A DNA stretch of 64,000 nucleotides from Mycolicibacterium thermoresistibile (GCF_900187065.1 NZ_LT906483.1:3906001-3970000); one strand, 5' to 3'. Positions 52,565 through 61,748 are shown, numbered from the stretch's first letter. The notes: generated by a model not told the origin, from the letters alone. Numbers and translations: made by a program.

Positions 52565-52955
52565 ACTTACCGATGCCCTTCAGCTGCGCACCGAACAGCG
52601 CCTGGTCGAAGTAGCAGCGCTCCAGCACCAACCCCGCGCCGTCGAAGCCGAAGACGTTCATGCTCAGCATGTCGAAGTCGGTGCCCGGACACGTCGTTCG
52701 GGTCTCCACCGCGAGCCCGTCGGGACCGTGGTAGATGGCCTCCGCCGTGTACCGCAACCGCGGCAGCTCCGTCCACTGGCGCAGGACCATCTGCCGGACC
52801 GCGGCGTCACCGTCGTAAACGGTTCCGCTGGGCACGATTTCGTACCGCGGGTGGGTGAAGGTGGCCATGATGGCCTCCAGGTCACGGTCGTTCTCACCCG
52901 CGACATGACGCAACACGATCTCCTCGCGGATCCGGCGCAGTTCGGCGTCGCTCAT
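52554..52955 (-). CDS. SnoaL/NTF2-like protein
   Basis: A 133-residue protein from the ATG at 52,955, overlapping the DUF35 stop by 4 bp. MSDAELRRIREEIVLRHVAGENDRDLEAIMATF followed by HPRYEI and a set of beta strands (LAVETRTTCPG, MNVFGFDGAGLVLERCYFD) is an NTF2-like fold with a ligand pocket. It may be an isomerase or dehydratase, or bind an intermediate. Function not assignable. Confidence 0.8.
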   Translation of the reverse strand: MSDAELRRIREEIVLRHVAGENDRDLEAIMATFTHPRYEIVPSGTVYDGDAAVRQMVLRQWTELPRLRYTAEAIYHGPDGLAVETRTTCPGTDFDMLSMNVFGFDGAGLVLERCYFDQALFGAQLKGIGKWND

Positions 52956-53377
52956 CGGGGCTCGAACACCGGAAGGTTGCGCCCGTCGTCCAGCCGCAGC
53001 CAGGTCAGCGACACCTGGTCCCCCACCGACGGCGGCGGCCCGAACACGTTGGACATGATCCGGGCGCCCTCGTCCAGGTCGACCAGCACAACCGAGTACG
53101 GCACCCGCTCGGCGAACGCCGGATGCGCGGGCCGGTGGTGGATGCTGACCGCGTAGACGACGCCCTGGCCGGACAGCTGCTCCCACTCCAGCGAGAACCC
53201 GCCGCAGCGCGGGCACACGTGCCGCGGGTACCACACCAGGTGTCGGCACGCGGTGCAGCGCTGCATGACCAGCCGGTGCTTGCGGGTCGCCTCCCAGAAC
53301 GGTGCGGAGACCGCACTGGGTTCGGGGACCGGCAGGCCGTTGGTGTTGGCCTCGTTGGCGTTAGATTGGTTGCTCAC
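52952..53377 (-). CDS. DUF35 (Zn-ribbon/OB-fold) partner of Ltp
   Basis: A 141-residue DUF35 protein from the GTG at 53,377 (GTGA overlap with the Ltp stop). N-terminal tail rich in Asn, then APFWEATRKHRLVMQRCTACRHLVWYPRHVCPRCGG: a complete four-cysteine Zn ribbon (CTAC and CPRC). The OB fold follows (VVYAVSIHHRPAHPAF, VPYSVVLVDLDEG). Of the three DUF35-like proteins here it is the only one with all four cysteines. It should form the active complex with the Ltp at 53,374. Confidence 0.88.
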   Translation of the reverse strand: MSNQSNANEANTNGLPVPEPSAVSAPFWEATRKHRLVMQRCTACRHLVWYPRHVCPRCGGFSLEWEQLSGQGVVYAVSIHHRPAHPAFAERVPYSVVLVDLDEGARIMSNVFGPPPSVGDQVSLTWLRLDDGRNLPVFEPR

Positions 53378-54558
53378 AGCACCGCCTCCGTCCCGAGAAT
53401 GACCGTCGACGTCGCCGACAGCACGCCGCCGGTGCCGTGCGCCAGCGCGGTCTGGGCGTCGGCCACCTGCCGGTCGCCGCACTCGCCGCGCAGCTGCCGG
53501 GTGGCCTCGACCAGCAGGAACGCCCCGAACGCCCCGGGGTGCGTGTAGGACAGCCCGCCCCCGGTGGTCTGGCCGGGCAGCGCGCCGCCCGGTGCCAGCA
53601 CCCCGTCGCCGACGAACGGTCCGCCCTCACCCTTCTTGCAGAAGCCGAGATCCTCCAGCGCCAGCAGCACGGTGATGGTGAACGAGTCGTACAGTTCGAC
53701 GACGTCGATGTCGTCGGGCCGCAGCCCGGCGGCTGCGAACGCCGCGGGCCCCGACACCGCACCGGGGGTCACGGTCAGATCGGGCATCTGCGTGATCATC
53801 GCGTGCGACGCCGCCGACGCCGCACCCAGCACGTAGACCGGGCGCTCGAGGTGGCGGGCCCGCTCCGCGCTGGTGACCACGATCGCGGCGGCACCGTCGG
53901 TGACCAGGCAGCACTCCAGCTTGTGGATGGGTTCAACGACGTAGCCCGAGTTCAGCACGTCGTCGACGGTGATCGGATCGCGTTGATTGGCGCGCGGATT
54001 GCGGGTGGCCCACGTCCTGGTGTCGACCGCGATCTGCGCGAGTTGTTCGGCGGTGGTGCCGTAGACCGCCATGTGCCGGTTGGCGGCGAGCGCGTAGGCG
54101 CTCAGCGGCAGCATCACGCCGAACGGGGTCTCCCACTCCAGCCGCTCCGGGGTGGCGAACACCCCGAGGCCCTTCTCACCGCGCTTGCGGGCCGCGCGCG
54201 GGGTGGACGCGTAGACGATCACCACGGTCTCGGCCAACCCGGCGGCGATGGCGGCGGCGGCGTGCTCGATGTAGAGCCCGTAGCTCGCCCCGCCGGTCTG
54301 GGTGGCGTCGGTGAATCGCGGTGAGATGCCGAGGTATTCGGCGAGTTCCACCGAGTGCATCAACGTGCCGCCGGTGCATGTGCACAGCCCGTCGACATCC
54401 GACAGCGACAGGCCGGCGTCCGCGAGCGCCGCGGTGATCACCCGGGCCTCGAGTTCTCGCAGCGGCACGTCGATGACGCCGGACGGCGACACCTCGTCGG
54501 CGACACCGACGATGGCGGTGCCACCCCGAATGCCGCCAGCACGAATGTTGTTGCTCAC
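53374..54558 (-). CDS. Lipid-transfer-protein-type thiolase/aldolase (Ltp)
   Basis: A 394-residue SCP2-thiolase-family protein from the GTG at 54,558 (GTGA overlap with the ligase stop). N-terminal GGTAIVGVADEVSPSG, DAGLSLSDVDGLCTCTGG, and DVVELYDSFTITVLLALEDLGFC in the second half. The nucleophile segment reads DATQTGGASYG, with no cysteine, and the C-terminal histidine is in SYTHPGAFG. Together with its DUF35 partner, this is the organisation of the Ltp2/ChsH2-type retro-aldolase of sterol side-chain cleavage. A reaction of that type is inferred. Confidence 0.88.
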   Translation of the reverse strand: MSNNIRAGGIRGGTAIVGVADEVSPSGVIDVPLRELEARVITAALADAGLSLSDVDGLCTCTGGTLMHSVELAEYLGISPRFTDATQTGGASYGLYIEHAAAAIAAGLAETVVIVYASTPRAARKRGEKGLGVFATPERLEWETPFGVMLPLSAYALAANRHMAVYGTTAEQLAQIAVDTRTWATRNPRANQRDPITVDDVLNSGYVVEPIHKLECCLVTDGAAAIVVTSAERARHLERPVYVLGAASAASHAMITQMPDLTVTPGAVSGPAAFAAAGLRPDDIDVVELYDSFTITVLLALEDLGFCKKGEGGPFVGDGVLAPGGALPGQTTGGGLSYTHPGAFGAFLLVEATRQLRGECGDRQVADAQTALAHGTGGVLSATSTVILGTEAVL

Positions 54559-56054
54559 GTCGGCTCCTGTTCGAACAGTTCTCGCAGTGCGGGCTGGCTG
54601 ACCTTCAGCGACGGGGTGCGGGGCAGCTCGTCGAGTACCAGCAGCCGCGCCGGCACCTGGTATCGGGTCAGCCGCTGGCGAAGGAAGTCCAGCAGTTCGT
54701 CGGGTTCGGCTTGGGCGCCTCCGGCGAGTTCCACCGCGGCGACCGGCACCGCACCCAGTCGTGGATCGGGCAGGCCGGTCACCCCCGCGTCGCGCACCGC
54801 GGGGTGGCTGCGCAACGCGTTGGCGATGTCGGCCGGGGAGATCTTGAAACCGCCCCGGATGATCGCGTCGTCGGTGCGTCCGTCCACGAACAGGAACCCG
54901 TCGGAGTCGAGGCGGCCGAGGTCGGTGGTGCGCACCCACTCTCCGCCCCGCGTGCGGACCTCGATCTGCCCCTGGGTACCGGGTGGCAGCTCGGCCCCGT
55001 CCTCGGGCGAGACGATGCGCACCTCGCGCCCGCGCTGCGGGCGGCCGACACTGCCCCGCTTGATCTTCGCCCACTCGCGGTGCAGTGCCAGGTTCCAGCC
55101 CGCGACGCCGCCCGCGAACTCGGTGGCGCCGTACGAGGGCAGCACCGCGACGTCGTAGCGCTCCTCGAAAGCCTCCTGCAGCTCGACCGGCAGCGGCGCG
55201 GTGCCCGAGGTGACGACCTTGACGCTGGAGAAGACCTCCGGCGGCACCCCGGCGTCGAGCACCATCGCCAGCGCCGAGGGCACCAGGCTGACGGCCTTGG
55301 GCTGGTGCCGCACCACAAGGTCGACGAAGTCGTCCACCCGGAAACGCTCGAGCAGCGCGATCCGGCGACCCTCGCAGATGTTGAGCAGGGTACGGAACAG
55401 CCCGGACATGTGGACCAGCGGCGAGCTAATGATCGCCACGCCGGAGCGCAGCCGGACCTGGCCATTGTCACCGCTGCCGTAGTGCGCCCCAGCGGCGGCG
55501 ACAGTGTGCTGGAACGCGTTGTAGGACAACGGCACCCGCTTCGGCGGTCCGGTGGTCCCGCTGGTCAGCATCTCGACCGCCACCCCGGGCCGGTCGGGAC
55601 GGAACGGCCCGGCACCGACGCTCCCGCGACCGGTCACCGTCCGCACCGACGCGGGGTCCGCGGCCACCTCGAGCCCGAGCGCGCCGGCCGCCGCCTCGAC
55701 GATGTGCGGTCGCCCCCAGTCCGCGCCCAGGCCGATGACCACGGGCAGCCGGAGCTCCTCCAGGTCGGTGGCCAACCGCGCGTCGCCGCTGCTGGCGTTG
55801 ATGGTGACGACGCAGCCGTTCACGAGCAGCACGCCCAGCAGCGCCGCCACCATCGCCGGATGGTTGCGCAGGATCAGCCCAACCGGGCTGCCCGCGCCCA
55901 GTCCCGCTGCCGTCAACCGGGATTCCACCGCGTGGGCAACATGCGCGACGGTCTTCCAGTCTGTCCAGGCGCCCTGGTACTCGACGGCCTCCGCGGACGG
56001 ATCGAGCGCCAGCACCGCGCGAATGTGTGCGCTGAGGTCTGGCAGCTGACTCAA
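54555..56054 (-). CDS. AMP-forming acyl-CoA synthetase
   Basis: A 499-residue member of the ANL superfamily. P-loop-like motif LTSGTTGPPKR (163-173), PSYGATEFAGG of the A5 region, DGFLFVDGRTDDAIIRGGFKISPADIANAL hinge region (A8), and LPRTPSLKVSQPALR at the end with the catalytic lysine position. It activates a carboxylic acid as acyl-AMP and then acyl-CoA, so it may start the pathway or reactivate an acid released in it. It overlaps the LLM gene stop (ATGA) and the Ltp start, so five genes are coupled. Confidence 0.9.
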   Translation of the reverse strand: MSQLPDLSAHIRAVLALDPSAEAVEYQGAWTDWKTVAHVAHAVESRLTAAGLGAGSPVGLILRNHPAMVAALLGVLLVNGCVVTINASSGDARLATDLEELRLPVVIGLGADWGRPHIVEAAAGALGLEVAADPASVRTVTGRGSVGAGPFRPDRPGVAVEMLTSGTTGPPKRVPLSYNAFQHTVAAAGAHYGSGDNGQVRLRSGVAIISSPLVHMSGLFRTLLNICEGRRIALLERFRVDDFVDLVVRHQPKAVSLVPSALAMVLDAGVPPEVFSSVKVVTSGTAPLPVELQEAFEERYDVAVLPSYGATEFAGGVAGWNLALHREWAKIKRGSVGRPQRGREVRIVSPEDGAELPPGTQGQIEVRTRGGEWVRTTDLGRLDSDGFLFVDGRTDDAIIRGGFKISPADIANALRSHPAVRDAGVTGLPDPRLGAVPVAAVELAGGAQAEPDELLDFLRQRLTRYQVPARLLVLDELPRTPSLKVSQPALRELFEQEPT

Positions 56055-57124
56055 GCCGACGCTTTCGCGAGTTCGGTCGCCGCCGGGATCACCTCGTCGG
56101 CGAACAGCTTCATCGAGTCACGGACCTTGGCGCGATCCATCGCACCGCCACGCGACATGCGCAGCATGATGTTGCGCCAGCCCATGTCGATGACAGTGCG
56201 AATCTTCTCGATGATCCGGTCCGGGTTGCCCATCAGCGTGAGGTGCGAGTTGAGCACCTGCTCATAGCTCTGCTTGTCGTGCTTCTCGAACCAGTCGGCG
56301 TACGCCTTGTAGTCCGCCGGGATCTCCCCGCCGCGCTCGAACGGGCTGGAGTACTTGCGGTGTGTCTCGATGGACAGCTCGATGCTCTCGCGCGGATAGC
56401 TTCTGGCGAACGCGTCGTCCTGATGACAGAACGCGTTCAGCAGCGCCCAGACGTTGCCGGTCGCGGCCTCCAGCCCCTTCTTGGCCTGCGTCTCCAGATA
56501 CAGGTCCAGCGCGCCCTGCAGGTCCGGGTCAACCTGGTAAGGGTTGCCGATGATGGCGCCGAATCCCTTGTCGGCCAACCATTCGAAGCTCGACGGCGTC
56601 TTCATCACCGTGCCCCACACCGGAATCGGGTTCTGCACCGGACGCGGATGGACGGTGACGTCGTGCAACTGCCAGAACTTGCCCTCGTAGGTGACGTTCT
56701 CCTGCGTCAGCAACAGGTCAACGATCTCCACGCACTCCTGGTAGCGCGCGGTGGCCTCGTCCATCGGGATGCCGAAGCCCTTGAACTCGTGGGCCTGGTA
56801 CCCGCGTCCGAAGCCGGCGTCGAACCGGCCACCGCTGAGGTTGTCCACCAGGGCGATTCGCTCAGCGAGCTGAATCGGATCGTGGAACGGCGCAACCATG
56901 CACGCGGTGCCGATCCTGATCCGCTCGGTCTTCGCGGCGATGGCCGCGGCGACCAGCGGTAGGTCCGCGAGGGTGCCGTAGGGCGAGAAGTGGTGTTCGG
57001 CCAGCCAGATCTCGTCGTAGCCGAACTCCTCCGCCCACTGCGCTTCCTCCAGCACGTTGGCGAGCACCTGCGCATGGCTGAGGTGATTGGGTTTGTCTCC
57101 AAGGATGAACACGCCGAACCGCAA
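56051..57124 (-). CDS. LLM-class flavin-dependent oxidoreductase
   Basis: A 357-residue luciferase-like monooxygenase: MRFGVFILGDKP at the first strand, WLAEHHFSPYG, RIRIGTACMVAPFHDP and GRFDAGFGRGYQ, all usual for bacterial LLM enzymes with FMN or F420. It could be a monooxygenase (for example Baeyer-Villiger or ring oxygenation) or an F420-dependent dehydrogenase; the sequence alone does not separate these. It heads the minus-strand unit with ligase, Ltp, DUF35 and SnoaL, opposite to the TetR gene 96 bp away. A related gene (Rv3520c) stands beside ltp3/ltp4 in M. tuberculosis. Confidence 0.88.
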   Translation of the reverse strand: MRFGVFILGDKPNHLSHAQVLANVLEEAQWAEEFGYDEIWLAEHHFSPYGTLADLPLVAAAIAAKTERIRIGTACMVAPFHDPIQLAERIALVDNLSGGRFDAGFGRGYQAHEFKGFGIPMDEATARYQECVEIVDLLLTQENVTYEGKFWQLHDVTVHPRPVQNPIPVWGTVMKTPSSFEWLADKGFGAIIGNPYQVDPDLQGALDLYLETQAKKGLEAATGNVWALLNAFCHQDDAFARSYPRESIELSIETHRKYSSPFERGGEIPADYKAYADWFEKHDKQSYEQVLNSHLTLMGNPDRIIEKIRTVIDMGWRNIMLRMSRGGAMDRAKVRDSMKLFADEVIPAATELAKASA

Positions 57125-57180
57125 GGCGCTACCTCCGTTTCGGAAAAGTAGTTGCAGTTACTGTCACTATATTGCACGAT

Positions 57181-57189
57181 TGAACAAAT
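57181..57189 (-). promoter_or_regulatory. Half copy of the TGTTC element at the TetR/LLM divergent promoter
   Basis: TGAACAAAT on the plus strand corresponds to ATTTGTTCA on the other, matching the right half of the element. GTTCTAT at 57,201-57,207 may be another half-site. Such half-sites beside a regulator gene would fit autoregulation. Confidence 0.35.
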
Positions 57190-57220
57190 ATCGTCAATCC
57201 GTTCTATCGCTGGAGGTCGT

Positions 57221-57868
57221 GTGACCGCGAGTACGGACCAGCGTCGGGTGCGCGGTCACCGCAACCGCGAAGCACTGATCGCCGCGGCGATCGATCTGTT
57301 CACGGTCAACGGATATGAGCAGACCACGGTCGAGCAGATCGCCGAGGCGGCCGGCGTCGCCCCACGCACCTTCTTCCGCCACTTCGCCGCGAAGGAGGAC
57401 ATCCTCTTTCACGGGTATGCCGACCGACTCGCCGAAGCCACCCGCCGATTCCGCGCCGCGCGCAGCGGGTCGTTGTGGAAGGCATTGGCCGAGGCGTCCG
57501 AAGCGGTCGCCACGGCCATCGCCGAGAACCCGGGCATCTTCCTGGTCCGGGCGCGGATGTACGGCGAACTTCCGGCGCTGCGCGCCACCATGCTGCGGAT
57601 CAACGACGACTGGATCGACCAGATGACAACCGAGGTCGCGCGGTGGCTTGGCTCCGACGCCGCGGTCGACGTACGGCCGCGCCTGGCGGCCACCGTGATC
57701 AACGGCGCCAACCGCACCGCGATCGACCTGTGGGTGTCCGCCGACGGAAAGGGTGATCTCGTGGAGTTGATGGCCGACGCCGTGCGCCTGGTGCGCCCGA
57801 CGCTCGATCGGATCGAGCGCGAGTCGCGCACGGTTGCCAACCCGGTGAGGAGGCGCGATGTCGTCTGA
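57221..57868 (+). CDS. TetR-family transcriptional regulator
   Basis: A 215-residue TetR protein from the GTG at 57,221 (GGAGG upstream). DNA-binding domain at about 12-60: RNREALIAAAIDLFTVNGYEQTTVEQIAEAAGVAPRTFFRHF, with the HTH and the FFRHFAAKEDIL helix. The ligand-binding part ends with a basic tail. It is a local candidate for the factor that binds the TGTTC elements; half-sites lie just upstream of its start. The SDR gene overlaps its end by 11 bp, so the regulator is co-expressed with pathway genes. The inducer may be a CoA thioester, as for KstR, but this is inference. Confidence 0.92.
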   Translation: MTASTDQRRVRGHRNREALIAAAIDLFTVNGYEQTTVEQIAEAAGVAPRTFFRHFAAKEDILFHGYADRLAEATRRFRAARSGSLWKALAEASEAVATAIAENPGIFLVRARMYGELPALRATMLRINDDWIDQMTTEVARWLGSDAAVDVRPRLAATVINGANRTAIDLWVSADGKGDLVELMADAVRLVRPTLDRIERESRTVANPVRRRDVV

Positions 57869-58607
57869 GGTGGTGCCCGTCGCGGTCGTGACCGGCGGGG
57901 CGCGCGGAATCGGGGAGGCGATCGCCGCGGCGTTGATCGACGCCGGCTACCGCACCGCCGTCATCGACGTCAACGAGAAGGCGATCACGCGGGCCGCGGA
58001 CTCCGATGCTGCGCGGCAGGGCAAGCTGATCCCGCTGCAGCTCTCGATCACCGACCGGCCCGCCGTCGAGCGGGCGATGGGCGAGCTCGCCGACGCGCAC
58101 GGGCCCATCCGGGCTCTGGTCAACAACGCCGGCATGACGCTGCCGGGCAGCTTCCTCGACCAGACCGACGAGGACTGGGACCGCATCGTCGACGTCAACC
58201 TCAAGGGCACCTTCGTCATGTCGCAGGTGGTGGCCCGCCAGATGGTCGAGGAGCGGACCGGGGCGATCGTCAACATCAGCTCGGTGTCGGCGCACGGTGT
58301 GCGCACCGGCCCACCCGCCTACGCCGCCGCCAAGGCGGGTGTGGAGGGGCTCAGCCGGCTGATGGCGGTGCAGTTGGGACCTTCGGGCATCAGGGTCAAC
58401 ACGGTGGTGGTGGGCACCACCGCCACACCGTGGTTGCTGTCCCGCAAGACCGACGAGGAACTCGCCACCATGCGCGAGTCGACACTGCTGGACCGCCTCG
58501 GCGAGCCGGAGGACGTCGCCGCGACGGTGGCATTCCTGTGCTCACCGGCGGCCAGGCACGTCACCGGTCAGCTCGTCTCGGTCTCGGGCGGGCAATGGAT
58601 GCCGTAA
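57858..58607 (+). CDS. SDR-family dehydrogenase
   Basis: A 249-residue classical SDR: TGGARGIG (12-19), NNAG at about 90-93, NISSVSAHG, catalytic Tyr in AYAAAK near 155 and VTGQLVSVSGGQW at the end. ATG at 57,858 inside the TetR gene. Likely oxidises a hydroxyl group or hydroxyacyl-CoA. Translationally coupled to the TetR gene. Confidence 0.9.
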   Translation: MSSEVVPVAVVTGGARGIGEAIAAALIDAGYRTAVIDVNEKAITRAADSDAARQGKLIPLQLSITDRPAVERAMGELADAHGPIRALVNNAGMTLPGSFLDQTDEDWDRIVDVNLKGTFVMSQVVARQMVEERTGAIVNISSVSAHGVRTGPPAYAAAKAGVEGLSRLMAVQLGPSGIRVNTVVVGTTATPWLLSRKTDEELATMRESTLLDRLGEPEDVAATVAFLCSPAARHVTGQLVSVSGGQWMP

Positions 58608-58645
58608 CGACCACTAGCGGAACGATGAAACATAACCTGATACTC

Positions 58646-58659
58646 TGTTCAACAGCGTG
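58646..58659 (+). promoter_or_regulatory. Partial TGTTC element upstream of the hydratase-ligase operon
   Basis: TGTTCAACAGCGTG keeps the left half. TACTCT (58,641-58,646) just before it fits a -10 hexamer; transcription would start inside the element. The ATG follows at 58,684. Confidence 0.35.
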
Positions 58660-58683
58660 CGCGCCGGGAGGCCGAGGGATTCA

Positions 58684-59451
58684 ATGGATCTGAAAAGAAT
58701 TCTGTTCGACGTCAGCGACCATGTCGCCACCATCACCCTCAACCGCCCTGAGCGGCTGAACGCCACCGACGACCTGGCCCGCACGGAGCTGGCCTGGGCG
58801 TGGGGGCAGGTGCGCGACAACCCCGATATCCGGGTCGCGATCATCACCGGCGCCGGCGACCGCGCGTTCTGCGCGGGGCAGGACATCCGCGCCACCGCCG
58901 AGAGCGGCATCCGCAACAAAGTGCCCGGCTCCCGGCTGCACCACAACGTGTGGAAGCCGGTCATCTGCGCCCTCAACGGCATGGCGGTCGGTGGGGCGCT
59001 GCACCAGGTGGCCGACTCGGACCTGATCATCGCCGCCGAGCATGCCGAACTGATCGACACGCACCTGCAGGTCGGCAACGTGTTCGCGCTCGAACCCGCG
59101 GTGCTATTACGGCGCATGCCGCTGTCGATGGTGATGCAGCTCGCGCTGATGACCAAGCAGGGCCGGATCTCCGCGCAGCGCGGATACGAGATCGGGCTCA
59201 TCAACGAGGTGGTGCCCGCGGACCGACTGCAGGAGCGCGCCCGCGAGATCGCGCTGGCGATCACCAAGCTGTCCCCGGCGACCGTGCAGGCCTCCGTCAA
59301 GGCGATGTGGACCAGCCTGGACGTCGGTCTGCACGCCGCACACGACGTGGCCTACCGGTATGTGCTGCAGCACCAGATGACTCACCCCGACTACCGCGAG
59401 GGGATGGTCGCGTTCGCCGAGAAGCGGGAACCGCGCTGGGTGGTCGAATGA
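58684..59451 (+). CDS. Enoyl-CoA hydratase/isomerase family protein
   Basis: A 255-residue crotonase from the ATG at 58,684. Motifs: ATITLNRPERLNATDD, oxyanion segment GAGDRAFCAGQDIRAT, LNGMAVGGALHQVADSDL, and HLQVGNVFALEPAVLLRRMP. The second catalytic glutamate position is not obvious. The C-terminal FAEKREPRWVV end is common in this group. It is coupled to the CoA ligase (4-bp overlap), so it may act on the product that the ligase starts. Confidence 0.87.
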   Translation: MDLKRILFDVSDHVATITLNRPERLNATDDLARTELAWAWGQVRDNPDIRVAIITGAGDRAFCAGQDIRATAESGIRNKVPGSRLHHNVWKPVICALNGMAVGGALHQVADSDLIIAAEHAELIDTHLQVGNVFALEPAVLLRRMPLSMVMQLALMTKQGRISAQRGYEIGLINEVVPADRLQERAREIALAITKLSPATVQASVKAMWTSLDVGLHAAHDVAYRYVLQHQMTHPDYREGMVAFAEKREPRWVVE

Positions 59452-61097
59452 CGTCGACGCCGTCGGCCACACGGGTGTTCCGATACGAACCGCTGCCCTA
59501 CGACGCGGTGCTCCCCGCGATGCTGGCGGCGGTGACCGGTGCCCACAGCGCCGGCGATCTCGTGGTCACCGTCACCGGCGACGGTTCGGTGGAGCGGATC
59601 ACCTACGGCGAGGCCGAGGACCGGTCGGCCGACATGGCGGCACGGCTGCTCGCCGCGGGGGTCACCAAGGGGGTGCGGGTCGGCATCCTCGCGCCCAACG
59701 GCCCCGATTTCGTCACGGCATTCCTGGCGACCGCCCGCATCGGCGCCGTCGCGGTGCCGATCAACACCTTCTTCCAGCCACCCGAGCTGGAGTGGGTGCT
59801 GCGCGACGCCGACATCCACACCCTGCTGGCCGTCGAGACGCTGCTCGGCCGCGACATGTTCGAACGGATCGAGGCCGCCGCAGGCGAGTGGCAGGTCGTC
59901 GACGGACAGCTGCGCATCGAGCGACTCCCCCAGTTGCGCAACATCCTTCCGCTCGGCACCGCCCGCCGTGAGTGGCCGAGCTCGTGGCCGGACCCCGTTC
60001 CGGAGAACTTCCGCAAGGCGTGCGAAGCGACGGTGCGCAGCGCCGACGACCTGCTCGTCATCTACACCTCGGGCAGCACGTCGACACCGAAGGGCATCAT
60101 CCACACCCACGGCACGACGATCACCCACTCCCGGTTCATCGCCACGGCGCACGACTGGGATCACAACGACCGTATCTACGTACCCATGGTGTTCTTCTGG
60201 GTCGCCGGACTGGTCTTCGGGTTCCTGGGCCCGATGCAGGTCGGCGCCGCGATCCTCACCGAGCACAAGTTCGACGCGGGCGAGGTGCTGCGACTCCTGC
60301 AGAGCGAGAAAGCAACCTATACAACGGGGTTCGGTCACATCGGGCCCGCTCTGGTGAACCATCCCGATTTCGCGTCGACCGACCTGTCGAGCCTGCGTGA
60401 GGGCTACCAGCAGGTGCTGCTGCCGCCGGAGCGCCGCACTCCCGACCCGTCGCTGCGGGTCGCGCAGCTCGGGATGACCGAGACCTGCAGCTCGCACACC
60501 TGGTGGCCGCCGCACGAGGAGCTGCCCGAGGCCAAGCGCGGCTCGCTGGGCGTATCCGCGCCGGGCTACGAGCACAAGATCGTCGACGAGGCCGGCAACG
60601 AGGTGCCCAACGGCGTCACCGGTGAGATCTGCGTGCGCGGCACCGCGATGATGCGCGCAATGGTGGGCAGGCACTGGTTCGAGCTGGTGGACCGGGACGG
60701 CTGGCTGCACACCAAGGATGCCGGCTACCGCGACGACGACGGCCACTTGTACTTCGCCGGACGCCTCGACGAGATGATCAAGACCTCGGGCACCAACGTG
60801 GCGCCGATGGAGGTCGAAGCCGCGCTGGGCAAGATCGAGGCCGTGCGCATCGCCTATGTCGTGGGCGTTCCCGATCCGGAGAAGGGGGCGATCGTCAGCG
60901 CCGCGGTGGTGCTCAACGAGGGATACACCGCCACGGCCGACGATCTGGTGGCCGAGTGCCGCAGCAGGCTCGCGGCGTACAAAGTTCCCAAGAAGTGGGC
61001 GATCCTGTCCGACGCCGACCGCCTGCCGTACACCACCACCAACAAGATCGACAAGGTGCGGCTGACTCAACTCATGGCCTCGGGAGAGCTCTGTTGA
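59448..61097 (+). CDS. AMP-forming acyl-CoA synthetase (FadD-type)
   Basis: A 549-residue ANL enzyme from the ATG at 59,448. P-loop YTSGSTSTPKG (206-216), QLGMTETCSSHTWWPP (A5), DGWLHTKDAGYRDDDGHLYFAGRLDEMIKTSGTNVAPMEVEAAL (A7-A8 region) and the C-terminal PYTTTNKIDK with the catalytic Lys. It forms acyl-CoA from a free acid, ATP and CoA. The residues lining the acid pocket (VFFWVAGLVFGFLG) are bulky and hydrophobic, fitting a lipid-like acid. It is the second ligase of the window and belongs to a four-gene operon. Confidence 0.92.
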   Translation: MTSTPSATRVFRYEPLPYDAVLPAMLAAVTGAHSAGDLVVTVTGDGSVERITYGEAEDRSADMAARLLAAGVTKGVRVGILAPNGPDFVTAFLATARIGAVAVPINTFFQPPELEWVLRDADIHTLLAVETLLGRDMFERIEAAAGEWQVVDGQLRIERLPQLRNILPLGTARREWPSSWPDPVPENFRKACEATVRSADDLLVIYTSGSTSTPKGIIHTHGTTITHSRFIATAHDWDHNDRIYVPMVFFWVAGLVFGFLGPMQVGAAILTEHKFDAGEVLRLLQSEKATYTTGFGHIGPALVNHPDFASTDLSSLREGYQQVLLPPERRTPDPSLRVAQLGMTETCSSHTWWPPHEELPEAKRGSLGVSAPGYEHKIVDEAGNEVPNGVTGEICVRGTAMMRAMVGRHWFELVDRDGWLHTKDAGYRDDDGHLYFAGRLDEMIKTSGTNVAPMEVEAALGKIEAVRIAYVVGVPDPEKGAIVSAAVVLNEGYTATADDLVAECRSRLAAYKVPKKWAILSDADRLPYTTTNKIDKVRLTQLMASGELC

Positions 61098-61747
61098 CCT
61101 CGCTGGCCGACCTCGAAGCCCGGATCGCGCGCCTCGAGGCGCTCGACGAGATCCGCCAGCTCGCCGCGAAGTACGCGGTCGCGCTGGACATGCGCGACCT
61201 CGATGCGTTGGTCAACCTGTTCGTCGAGGACGTGAAGGTGCCCGGTGGCCGGCGCGGGCGCGCGGCGTTGCGCGACTGGTACGACACCGAACTGCGCACC
61301 AACCTGCTGGGCAGTGCGCACGGGGTACTCGGCCACGTGATCGACATCCACGACGCCGACACCGCCAGCGGTCTGGTGTACTCCCGCAACGATCTCGAGA
61401 CCGAATCTGTCTGGGTGATCGAGATGCTGGCCTACCTGGACCGCTACCAGCGTCGCGACGGCCACTGGTTCTTCCGCAAACGCACACCGCTGTTCTGGTA
61501 CGAGTGCGATATCACCGATCCTCCGGTGGGTCCGCACAAGATGCGGTTCCCGGGCCGGGACCGTCACGACGGCAACCTGCACGAGGCCTTCCCCTCCTGG
61601 CGGGAGTTCTGGGAGGCCGCTCCCGGCCGCCCCGACGCACCGGTGCGCGCGCCCGCGCCGGTCGGTGCGTGGCTGCGCGAACTCCGCCGTGACAACCCCG
61701 ATCCCCGTGTCGACCCCACCGGCCGAACGGACCAAGGAAGTCGATGA
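61094..61747 (+). CDS. SnoaL/NTF2-like protein
   Basis: A 217-residue protein from the TTG at 61,094, overlapping the ligase stop (TTGA). LEALDEIRQLAAKYAVALDMRDLDALVNLF and VPGGRRGRAALRDWYDTEL are typical of the SnoaL-like fold; HWFFRKRTPLFWY forms the later strand. After the core, about 60 extra residues (SWREFWEAAPGRPDAPVRAP) carry a Pro-rich tail. It resembles the protein at 40,112. A role as a dehydratase or isomerase for an alicyclic intermediate is possible. Confidence 0.78.
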   Translation: MTSLADLEARIARLEALDEIRQLAAKYAVALDMRDLDALVNLFVEDVKVPGGRRGRAALRDWYDTELRTNLLGSAHGVLGHVIDIHDADTASGLVYSRNDLETESVWVIEMLAYLDRYQRRDGHWFFRKRTPLFWYECDITDPPVGPHKMRFPGRDRHDGNLHEAFPSWREFWEAAPGRPDAPVRAPAPVGAWLRELRRDNPDPRVDPTGRTDQGSR

Positions 61748-61748
61748 G

